Shown piece by piece: positions 22,701-34,700 of a DNA stretch of 64,000 nt; within the stretch, counting starts at the first letter, position 1, and each line of letters starts with the position of its first letter. Made by a program: the position numbers and the translations under genes. The notes under the pieces are model-generated. The model was not told where the DNA came from and ran no database searches. It was given only the letters and a program-made list of their open reading frames with translations. This DNA comes from Cavia porcellus. Taxonomy: Eukaryota > Chordata > Mammalia > Rodentia > Caviidae. The stretch covers positions 46,394,501 to 46,458,500 of the forward strand of contig NW_026947493.1 of NCBI RefSeq assembly GCF_034190915.1. Reading direction: 5' to 3'.

Positions 22701-25700
22701 GAGCTCATTCTCAAGACTTTTCCTTCTTGGACAAAAGTATGTAAGAGTAGCAGGACTAGGAGAAAGAAAAGGACAGCCTGTCAGGTCAAGGTACTCTGTA
22801 AAACAAACTACAGATCGCCTGTGACACCCTTGTACCCACAGGTGTGTGCACGGCTCCTTGCTACAACCTGTGCCTACCTGGCTGACCAGCTCTGGTATCC
22901 CCAAGGCTCTATCGATCTCCTCGAGGCCGTCAAAGTTCCTCAGGGCCAGATAGAGCTGGTCCAGGAGAGCTCCCTCATCACTTGGAGACTCCGCTGCAGG
23001 ATGTGGGCACAGCAGGTCGTCAGAGCTGCCAAACGGCTGCCTGCAAAGAGACAAGCTTCACCTCAGGCTGATGGAAAGCTACTTGACTTCCAGGGTTTCC
23101 ATAACAAACTCCTGTACTAACCCAACAGAGCAAACTGAAAATCTAAAATAAAAGATACTCAGTGCCTACTATAGGCCAGTAATACAGCTAGGCCTGTGAG
23201 GTATAACTTGTTTCCACAGCTCCACTTCACCACGGTGCTCAGCTTAGACCAAAGCATGTGCTAGAGATCACAAAGGTGATGCTGAGGATCCATTGGTCCA
23301 TTGGCTCCTACAAATGTGCACAGTCCCTCCATACTGGATGGAATAAGAGCTTCCTACTAAAATTCCCAAGTCTTCCATCAACTTCAGCTCCCCCCCACCT
23401 TTTTTAACAGGAGATGAGTATAAATCACTTGAGACACACTTACAAACTTTCAGCAGCATAAAAACTACATTCATTGTCTTGAACTCTGCTGTGGTTAAAC
23501 TTGAAGCTGCTAGAAAATTTTATTTTGTTTTATAGTACTGGGGGACTCAAACCCAGAGCCCTGTGGCCTGCCAGATAAGCACTCTGCCCCTGGGCTGCAC
23601 CTCAAGTCAGGAAATTTCTTAGTCATGCAAAAGCAGAACTTGAAAACATTTTTATTGCCCTTAAGAGATACAGCTATTAGCCTTCCCCATTCAGATACAT
23701 AAGAAAAGTGGATCATGATTATGCAAACTTAATAGTTATAAGGTAATAGGTGATAACACTATATTCTAATTTCCACTGTATAAAAACTCCTACAATTTAA
23801 ATTATTTGACAAATCAGAGAAGACTTTAAAAAAGAGCTTCAGTATTAGGTTATTACTTAATACTGAAAAGGGAAATGATATTTGTATTTTACTGAAAGTC
23901 CATCATAAATTCTTAAGAGCTACTATATGATATTTTGGAGAAAATGGAAACTTACAGGTAAGCAAATTCATTCTTCTTCTTCTTCTTCTTTTTTTTAAAT
24001 CATCGGTACCATGGGCTTGCCAGGCAGGCACTTATGCCGCTGAGCTAAATCCCCAGCCCCTGCAAATTCATTCTTAACAAGAATCATCTTACCAAGAGAT
24101 GAGCTCCTCTATCTGACCCAGTCTAATATGCTGCTTTTTTTGACACTTTGAGAACCTTGAAATACTTAAGTATAGCAGCGAAGCCAACAATTCCAGTTTC
24201 AAGGAAGAGCATCAACACAATCTCTGTTCTCCTTTCAGTCCATAATATTTGTAGGAAAAAACTGTCCAACCGAGTGTTTCTTTGGTGCTACACCTTATCT
24301 GCCCCATGCTGTGCTCCCTGCCTCTGAGGCACTGCCACATGGCTACCTGTGCCACCCAAGAGTCCTATGGAGCCTCTAGTTCCTGCCCCACCCCTCCTTC
24401 TGTCATTGCCTGGCTCTTGGTATGAGGATGCAAGAGCTCAGCTTGCACTGCAAGTTTCCTGACTATTCCTCCTACTTCTCTTCCATAGCTATGCTCCCTT
24501 TTGATTAACTTTACAAACTGAATCGTGATCAGATTTTTGCTTTTCTGGTAAATCAAAAAGTCTTGGTGGCATAAGTAATAAACTAGCAGAAAACTGCCAT
24601 CTCAACGACCCCCCTGCCTATTCTTTCTTTTTGCTGTGTGCTGGGGATTGAATCCAAGTCTTTCTATATGCTGAGTCGCACCCCCAGCAGGAACCCTGCA
24701 TCTTAGAGGCCATCCTTTTGCCAATGAATAAGAAATAAGGATGAGAATAAGAAGAAATAAGTTTATATTTTGTGCTTTTATTTGAGATGCAGTAACATTT
24801 CAGTTATCTTCAGAGTTCTGCAAAAAAGTAGCTACTGAATGAGAAAAGAAAACAAGAGAAGAAACCTTATTCTTATACTTTTTTTTTTTCCTGTCTTTTT
24901 CGTTTTTACTGGTACCAGGGATCGAACGCATGACGCACACTTGCAAGGCAGGTGCTTATGCCGCTGAGCTAAATCCCCAGCCCCATTCTTATACATTTCA
25001 ACTGGTTATCCCTCACTTGTAAATTTTTATGATGGAAAAGAAGTTATTACCCATAGAGTTGCTCATAAATTTCAACCAATTTTTCCAAATGTAATTATTT
25101 AAAATAAAAGAAGTGATAACAGCTTAAAAACTGCAGTCCAACTTCACAGAAGTAGTGAAAGTGTTGCTTGACTGTGGGGCTCACACAGTGCAGAGGGGAC
25201 AGCGGGGGAGAGCAGTGCTGGTACCGGCTGGCAGGCTGGCACAGCACTCTGCATGCTGTTCCAGGCCCAAGACAGTTTTGGAGCTGTTTCTGTCTGTCCT
25301 AACAGAACTCTCAGGTGACTGGGGAACAGTAGAAATCCTGACTTTGAACGTCTTTTTCCCTAGAAACTTGTCTTTGATATTTCATCCAAAAACAACTATC
25401 AGACACTATGTTAAATTACTACCTATCTGTATTCTATACACATTTCCATTGGAATGGGTGGGTTTCTAACACATCCAATAACTGTGTGTAGAAAAAGGTT
25501 ACTATCCATTGACACCACGAAATTAGAATCAATGATCTGAAAGGACTATGAGAAACCTCAGTGCTCAAGTGTGGCGACTGTTTTCATTAGCTGCAGGCAT
25601 GCGCCACCACACCCGATTGAAGTGTGGCAACTGTGGCCATGCGCCATGACTGCCACCCTTGACTGCAGCAGTTTACCCTGTTTTTGGGTGCCTGGATCCT

Positions 25701-28700
25701 ACTCAAAAGCACAGCTGGAGGGCCAGGGGTGCTACCACTGCCTGAGGTCTGTGAAAAATGTAGAATCCAGGGCCCCACTTAAACCTGGAGTTGGAACCTG
25801 CACTTTAATGAGCTCCCAGAGGTGACTCTTGGGCAGAGTGAGGTTTGAGAGACAGTAACCATATGCTTCTATTTAGGTGGATAGAATGCAGCAGGTGAAC
25901 AATCCCTTCCTCATCTCCCTACCACAGTTATCAAACAGTTTCCTTAATTTATTTTTGAGTGAAATAACTTGGTCTTAATTTTTTTCCCCACATCACTGCT
26001 GGGCCCATATTCTGGTATGCTATTGCTGTTTTTTGAAATAACTGAGTGCTCTGATTATCTCCTTACTCTCTTAATATACGGCAAGAAAAGCACACCCTCT
26101 ACAGAATTCTGAGCCCGGGCATGACGAAAGCATTACATCCTACTGCAGATTCAATCTGAAACCTATGTTTTCTTTTACTTTTTCCTGTATTTTCTTAAAA
26201 AAAAAAAGGAAGAAGCTCTATAAATACATTTCATCCTAAAGAAATCTGGTTTGGCAATGATACCAGATCATTTCAGACTCTGATTAAGCCTTAAAGGATT
26301 ACCCAGCAGTAAGGTCTTCACTAAATTACTGACCACAATCTTTCAGGGCCTCCAAGCCAAGCTTCTCCAATAATAATCTCAGAAGTGCCAGTTTTCCTTT
26401 TTTCTTTTTAGTTTTTTGAGACCAGGTCTCACTATATAGTTCAGGCTTGCCTTGAACTCACTACATAGCGCAAGCTGGCCTCGATCTCCTAGCAATCATC
26501 CTGCCTCAGCCTCCTGAGTGTTAGTTACAGGCCGGAGCTGCCATGTCGGTCAAATTTTCCAAGTTAGCCTCCCTGAATATCCTGCAGCATCCTTCCAGTC
26601 CCCACAGCATCTCCTGCTTGGGTTCTGACCTGTTCTCCATGGCCTCTTGACCTACCCTGCCCCACTTGCCTGAGCAACACTATGGCTTGGTCACAAGCTT
26701 ACCTATTTTTTGGATGCCCTGCTAAAAAATCGGTGAGACCTATGTCTAACACATGACAGTGATGGGATGTTGGGATCATATAGCACAGCTCTCCAAGAGG
26801 CAAAGAGCCAAACTGAACTGCTTAGAAGCTACAACTCAAATATCCCTGCGGTACCAGGTTCAGGTGCTTTTCTATCTAAGCCATTAAGCAAAAGAGCTGG
26901 GGCACTGGGTCTCAGCAGACACCTCAGGCACAAGAGCTAATCTGAGACTGCTGTGCAGGGTATAGGGACCCTGGAAGAGACCCAAGGTAGGAGAGGCTCC
27001 TACCCCTAACAGGGCCGAACACAAATCTTCACTCAAGAAAAGCATCCTCAATTCAGACCATACTTATTTCTCTGGTCAAAGTCAAATAGGAACTCCTGAT
27101 TAAAGGGTACCAAATATGAAGGGAAACAGGCCATGACTAAGGAGAGCCAACTTTGAGGGTTAGAACCCCAGGAAGTCTACATATTGAAATTATTGTTGAA
27201 CCTAGAAATCTAGAAAATAGCTATGAATGTAATGTTTAAAGGTGTAATACAGAACTGCAGAAATAAACAAGCAGTAAGAGCCTACGAAAAATAAGCAGGC
27301 AAACAGAACTTTTGAGTGAAGGTTTAATGTATGTCTTGTCAGAATTCCAGAAATGACAGCTAAACATTTTCCAGAACTGATAAAAACAAGAATTCACAGA
27401 CAAATGAAACACAGCACATATTAAAATATGAAGGAAGATAAGTAAATCTATGCCTAGGCACACCGTAATAAAATTACAATGCCACAAAGAAAATTAGAAA
27501 TGATTAGTTACAAACACACAAAAGTGGTTAGAAAATCAGAACTACAAAATCAAACTTCACCCTATGCCATCTTATTTTTCAAAAATTTTCAACAACTTAA
27601 TGAAAAGAATCTGAATTCAAGACTCTTGCAGACCTATATATCCTGTTATGTTCCAGTCTTCTGGCCAAACCTTCTGAGATGATTTCCTGTTACCTTACAC
27701 ATCACATGTTACCTTACTGTGTCCCTTCTGTAGCCTCTGGTCTCTACAATGCTGCTTTGCTGGCTGCACTGTCCCTATGATCTCTGCCTCTTAAATCTGC
27801 ACTTGTTCAAGACTCTGCAATCTTCTCCAATCATCCCAGTTTGATGAGCTCTTAAAATACAGCTGATTTCTCTCCTGGTACTTACACCGCACACTACCTC
27901 GTTATTACAGTTAACAGCATGGGTATTTTGTTTTCCAAACTCAACTGTAACTTGTATAAGGACAAGTTCTAGATTTGCTGATTTCCTCTGGCACTTACCT
28001 ACCTGGTTCCTTCCCTATTCAGTGGTTGAATAAGGTCTTGATAAACAAAAAGGTTATGCACAAACTACTGAGAAGAAACAAACTTTAGGTATAGGTCTGA
28101 AATGACTCACAGAACTTGTGATCACTACTCTTTTGGGAACCTTGGGTTTCAGGACTCACCTGTTCTGGCTGGCAAAGGATGTCTGATCTATAGGCAGGAT
28201 GCTTTCGGGCCACGGGGCAGTCTGATTTGGAGGAGCTTGTTGTTGGCTATACTGAGGTGCCCCCATATTCATCTCTAATTCAGATGGCCCTGAAGGAGGG
28301 GAAAAAAAAGACAACCGAGAACTTTGTATCACAGCATCATGTAATCAAGGAAGCGTCTATTTCTGCTATGTAATACAAAATAAGATATCTGGTTAATGAC
28401 AGAGACAATGACAATTACATTGGTGAATATAAGATGAACTTTTGGTTTGCAGGGAAATAAAGGCAATAGTGCCAATGTTAGTCACCCAGTTTAGAGAATG
28501 AATACAAATTCTACCAGAACCCTTTACACTGTTCTCTTCAAGTTTTCGTTCATATGTGTTATATATCAGCAGTATTTACTTGTGGGAATTGAAAGTAGGA
28601 AATAGCAAAAAGTGCCAATTCACTTAAAAGCCATAGAATTAAGTCAATGAACTTGGTGTGGAGCATGCCTGTAATCTTGCTTACCCAGGAACCAGTTTGA

Positions 28701-31700
28701 GACCATCATGGGAAATTTACTACGTAATAAAAATACATAAATAAAGAGGCTGGAAATGGAGCACAGTGCAAAAACAAAAACCAGCAAACAAAAAGAGCTG
28801 AAGTTTAACATAAGCAAAAAGCCCATTTTCCTGGCACTGTCAATTGCTCTGTCTGGGTGAACAGAAGATGGCAGAGTCCCCCATTTGCATTGCTGCTTCA
28901 TCAGCTGCAACAATGCCACATAGTATGGGGCCTCCAGGAAACCCCACTGGATGTCCACTCATGAAGGGGAATGCGCAACCATTTATAATGACGAAAAGAG
29001 TTTGGGGCCACAGGTGTCCTGACAGACAGTGGGATGCTGGACCATAGTGCTGGTTTAGGTCACCTGGGCCTATCCTTTTGCTGCACTTCTGTTAGCGATC
29101 TCACCAGAATCAGGGCAAGCAAAGGGAAGCCACACAGCACAGACATGCTCCTCCTTAGAAGGTCTTCCAGTGGCTTAAAAGCTAATGGGTGATGTGAGTT
29201 TTTCTTGTATTAATATTGCCTGTAACACTCCCAGATATGACAGGAAATTTTCTGAGTTCATGGCTTTTTTGACTTTAAAAATCAGAGAATTCAGCTACAA
29301 AATAAAGTCTACAGAATAGTATCTAAAGCTCAGAAGTCACCTGCTCTCCAGTGAAGAATGAGAATAAATTTAATTTTTGGATATTGGAGTTCTCTTACTG
29401 TGATTTAAAAATGAATAAATATTTAAAATTTTTCTTACTTGTAGTTTTCCATAGAAATCTGAGTACTTTGAAAACATTTTATGAGGCTAAAAACCCTCAA
29501 ATGATGTGAATTTAAGTTTTAAAACTACTTATTACTAGAGTATATGTAGAAAGGCAATGTAAAAGTCACTTTTCAGAACAATAAGCCAAAATGTGCTGAG
29601 CAATGAAGTAACAAGGTAGGAAGACCGATGCCAGAGTTTAGATGAGAATTCCGAGTTATCTTGTCAAATCAAGCCTGGCAACTTTCCAGGAATGATTCAG
29701 CTCTTACTCATTATGTAGCATCTAAGTACATACGAAGCACATAAACACCAACTTATCTGAATTATGCTAATATACACGGTAAGAGGAAGGTTAATATGTT
29801 AGTGATTAAGAACATAATCTCAAGAGCATAATTAGGAAAAAATAATCTCAAACAAGAGCTGCAGTGACCACAAATTTTTTAATAACTTTATTGAGATTAT
29901 TCACATACATATAATTTATACATATAGGTGTATGATTCAGTGGGTTTTAGTATACTGTATTCAGGATTATATAATCACCACCACAATCAATTTTGGAACA
30001 TTTTCATTCTAAAAAGAAAATGCCTTACCATTTGGGGCCCACTAGTCCAGCAGTCCTACTTAGCCACACTGTTTTTTGTGTCTACAGGTTTATCTGTGCT
30101 GGAGATTATGCACAAATGATGGCATAGAACATACCAGATCACTCATGTTAGTGATGTCATATGAGACCTAAGCTTTTAGTGAGGACTTAGAAGAATGATT
30201 TAAGAACCTGAAGTGGTGGCCTACGACTCCTCAGTTTAAGTCCTGAGAGGCTTCGGATAACTATGCAATTAAAAGCTATGGTTGTACCATTAAACCATTT
30301 CTCTTTAAAATATCACACATATAGCATTTATAGTGACATTCTCATTCGATTTTCCCCCAAAGGTGAAATGAGATAATTTAATGAAAATAAAAGACGACAA
30401 AGATAGTTGTTTTTCTCAGAATATTTCAGGGTCTATGATTGTATATGGAATTCCAGCAAAATCCCACTTACAATGGCTTCACTCAGGAGGATTACCTAAA
30501 CCTCAATCCAGGAATGAGACCAGTAAGAACTTACAGAGCTTTTAATTCCACTGAAAGAAAACAGAAAGACCAAAGGCACTGGACTACCTTACCTAGGTTC
30601 ATGACCTGAGATTGAAGCATCTGTCTTTGGCCAGGCTGGCTGCTGGGTCTCATGGGGATGCTAGTGGTTGGATTCCGAATCATACCTCCTTGAATTGGCC
30701 GGTTTATGGCACTGGTGGTAGCAGCACAGGTGACTCTCACAGCTGAACTCTGGGATGCCCATTCTCCGGATGGCATAGTGGGCCGGGAAGCATTACTACC
30801 CATCATTCCTGCATGCAAGTCAAAGAAAGCTGAGACACAACCACTAGAAACATATTTAGCATGCATGAAAACAGCCCATTTTATTTGTTAAAAATAGCCG
30901 TTCTGTAATCCACATTTAGTCCAACAGCTAACACCACAATGGGGCAAACGGGGGCCCTGGGCTAAGAAACAAGAATTGACAATTACTATGAAGTTTTCAC
31001 ATGAATTCGTTACTCTTTATAGTTGAGAAAAACTGTTACAATTGTTCCCATATGTACTTAGAAACAGGTGCTGTGGGTCAGTGGATAACCCCAATTTCCT
31101 TCCTCAGGAAGTGAATCACATTAGCTGATACACACGTCAATGCTTTCCTTTCCAAATGGAGGGGAGGCTAAAAGGAACAAGGTAAAACTGTGATCAATGC
31201 AATGACTATAAAGCAAAAACAGAGGCTGTAACATCAAACCTACATAAGACTTTGAAATCTTCAAGTCCCTTTCAGAGCACAAAAATTTGGTAAGCTTCAA
31301 AACTGAGCGAGGGCAGCCTGTAAGTGATGGGCAAAATAAAACATCTTTCAGATATGTACTGCAGCTCTTCTCAGCCAAGGCAAGGGAACTTTTTAATATA
31401 TCCGAAACGCTGCCTCCTAATGATACACACTTAAAATGGGTTTTGCAAAAAGTATGCACTTGCACTTACAAAAATTTATTTATTTATTTGAGACAGGGCT
31501 CAAATAGTTCAAACGTGCCTTACACTCACTATGTAGCCCAGGATGGTTTTGAACTTGGAGTGATACTCCTGCCTCAGCCTCCGGAGTACTGGGATCACAG
31601 GTGTATGTCACCATGCTTGGCTGCTCTGGAGAGTTTAAGTTATTTGAGAACATGTAACAGTCAGAGCACAGCATTGCCAAGCAGGATGCAACGTCTCCTC

Positions 31701-34700
31701 TGTCCTGGCCTGTGAAGACCTGGCCTGGTCCTTGGAACACTAGCAGTGGCAGAGGACTGGCCAAGACTTGGCATTTGCAGAGGAAAACATCCCAATGAAA
31801 CGTCTCTTTATTTTGAAATGTTTAATGATGTGTGTACAAAGGTTTTACTTTCAAATACATAGTCAAATATATTTAATAAGTAGAGAGCACATATCTTGTG
31901 AAATGAGAAATGTGTTAAGGATGATAAAGAATAAAGGATAATTAGTTAGATTTAAAAAGTTAAAATAATATTAACATTTGAAAAACCATTTTAAGACTGG
32001 ATTGGAACTATCCAAAGATACCATGAGAGAAAGGCATTTTATTTTTCCGTAAGTTGATTATTTACATAATATAACAAGATTAGAGAAAGTCTAGAAAGCA
32101 GATGGGAAAACCCTGACTGGACAGTGCTAATACAGTAACTTGGACAGTCCCTTGTTGGTTTTGTTTTTGGAAGTAGAGTGTGGGCACACACTGCCTGGCA
32201 TAACCTAGACAGCAGAAACTTCTAGGTGACCCAGATTTTAATGTGGGCAACTCCCAAATTTCTATAGAAGATCCCTACAACTCAGAACTTCTTGCATTCT
32301 GCTGAGGCTGAGTCACCCTTAATAAATCATGGGCTCAAAAAAAAAAAAAAAAAATCATGAGCTCCTTTGCTATTACAGAATCTTACACAAATCAGTGTTT
32401 TATTGATCTTAAAACAACAAATAAATATGGTACCATTTCTTTCAACATACAAATGCATGAAGCAGTTCAGTGCCTGGCACATATGGTAATACTATCTGTT
32501 GAATGAAAAAACTAACATAGCACAGTCATGCTTCTGATAAATTCACTGCCAGTAACGGAATGTTAAACAATCCAATAGCTTTTACCCTCACATGGAACTT
32601 TATATCCAGTTCACTATCTAAATGACAATGCATAGGTTATAGACTAAATAAAAAAAACATGAAGAACTGAAGGATCCAACTATAACTTCTTTTTATTTAT
32701 TTACTTTTGTGGTACTGGGGATCAAACTCACGACCTTACACTTGCCAGGCAGGCACTTTGCCGCTGAGCTATATCCCTGGCCCCAATTTCTTTTTAAAGT
32801 ATCTATTTCTATGCCTTTTGTACCTTTTAGTACCTCCTTGAGACAAAGGAAGAAAGCTGTTAAATGTAAGCAAGCTTTTATTAGGAAAGTCAGCATTCTC
32901 CTATCGCATAGAAAGAAATAAATACAGCTAGCTGGCTTGAGAGACTGCGTATGTGTGGTACACAGGATTGTACCTATGAGTGAGGCCTACGCTACATCCA
33001 AGCCTTTTAGAATTTATTGTGAGACAAGGTCTCACTAAATTGCTAGGGCTACACTTGAGTTTGTGATCTTCCTGCCTCAGGTTCCCAGAGTGCTGGGGAT
33101 TACAGGTGTACACCACCACAAAGATGTTCTAAGGTCCAGAATGCTGTGGCAATGGCAATCACTGCTACAGCAATGACTTTAGGACTATATTTGGGTAACA
33201 GCTTGGTAATATGGTACCAGCTGTGGAAATGTGCCTGGGCAATTTGGCAGACAACTGAAATTATAGTAGGTGGGGGTCCAAATCAGATCATACCTTCCTT
33301 CATCTTCAGAAGTGGAGCCCTGGATCAGATCTGGAAGTTATCATTAGGCCAAGCATACTACTGCTTAAAATTCTTTGTTTTTTTTTTTTTTTTGAGATAG
33401 GATCTTACTTCATGGCCCAAGCTGGACTACAACTCATAGGCTCAAGAGACCCTCTGCCTTAACCTCCCAAGCAGCCTGGACTGTAGGCACATATCACTAA
33501 GCCCACTGAGGTTCTTTACTTTTAATTTTTTTTTCTGATACCAGGAATTGATCTCAGGATCTGAGCTATATTCCCAGTTTAATTAATTTTTTTGAATGAA
33601 AACTGAAACACCTAGAAGTATGAAAAGTCTGGATGAATTTTAAACTTTCAACTTGAAGTTAAATACAGATTATCAGTAAGTTTTGCAATCATCTATAGAC
33701 TGCCCCGTGGGAAACTAGCAATCACCAATTTATTTACACATATCCTGTGTGTTCAGAATAGTAACTGGGGTAGAACTGAAGCCTGCACTACAGGATTAAT
33801 GATCAGAAACCTCATCAAAGTAACAATCACAGAATAACATGTTTAGCTTATGGGAATGGTTTCCGGTATGCCACACTCACACTGAAAACTCATAGTATTA
33901 TCTTATTTTCACAGGTCAGTTTCTAACACACTCACTAGAAAAACTCTACTAGTTTGATGTACATAAATACATCATAAAGTGAAATAACCCACCAGTAAAG
34001 AACAGTGCATTTGAGCCCTTACCTGTGCTACTGTTCCCTAAGTTGCCTTGATTTCCTATCATCCCTTGGTTACCCATCATTCCTGGCTGAGGTATCACTG
34101 AGTAGGGACTATTGTTTCTGATTGGTGGGAAAGGTCCAGCACCAGTTGGGCTTTGCAATGTGATGTCAAGTGGTAAATTCTGGTTTGGCAATAACCTGCC
34201 CAGGTGCCCTGGTCGTGGGTTATTAAAAGCTAAGGAGAAAAAAAATAAAAATTAAAGGTTAATACAGGATAATAGAAAAGAATATTAACAGTAGTAGTGT
34301 TATTTTTTAAAGTAACAAAGATATGCATGTCAAGGGTCAACTACCTATCTAGAGGACAAATTCACAATAAAAGACATGCAATACCAAAATGTAATATGTG
34401 ACCTAATCAACAAGTCTGTAATTCTTGATGATTTTGCAAGAAAAGAAAACTCACATGTATATTATTTACCGTATTACACCAACCCCTCCTTTGCAGACAG
34501 GGTCTTACTATGTAGCCGAGACTGTTCTTGCATTTGCCATAGCCTCTTAAGTGCTAGGTTTACAGCCATGCTCTATGACACCTGGCTTCTGCACAGTCAT
34601 TTTTAATATTTAACTGTTGTTTCCTAAGTAAACCATTAATATGGTTTTTCCATGTTACATTATTCAAACATAGCAGTATTACTTTTCATAGCTACGAAGT

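Larger units (their letters stand above)
20309..22877 (-). other. NCOA2: NCOA2 intron 16
   Basis: The 2569-bp intron contains a MIR-like fragment, a composite SINE, both copies of a diverged direct duplication (21303 and 22283), and one copy of a 49-bp perfect repeat shared with intron 15. Confidence 0.88.
23041..28159 (-). other. NCOA2: NCOA2 intron 15
   Basis: The 5119-bp intron holds four ID-like copies in its exon-16-proximal part and one B1-like copy. The part from about 26551 to 28159 shows no recognisable element. Confidence 0.88.
28290..30592 (-). other. NCOA2: NCOA2 intron 14
   Basis: The 2303-bp intron contains one truncated B1 and an old LINE-like piece. The rest is AT-rich and unassigned. 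Confidence 0.88.
30809..34022 (-). other. NCOA2: NCOA2 intron 13
   Basis: The 3214-bp intron holds B1 and ID copies plus a poly(A)-only insertion at 32337-32351. About 31625-32320 shows nothing recognisable. Confidence 0.88.
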
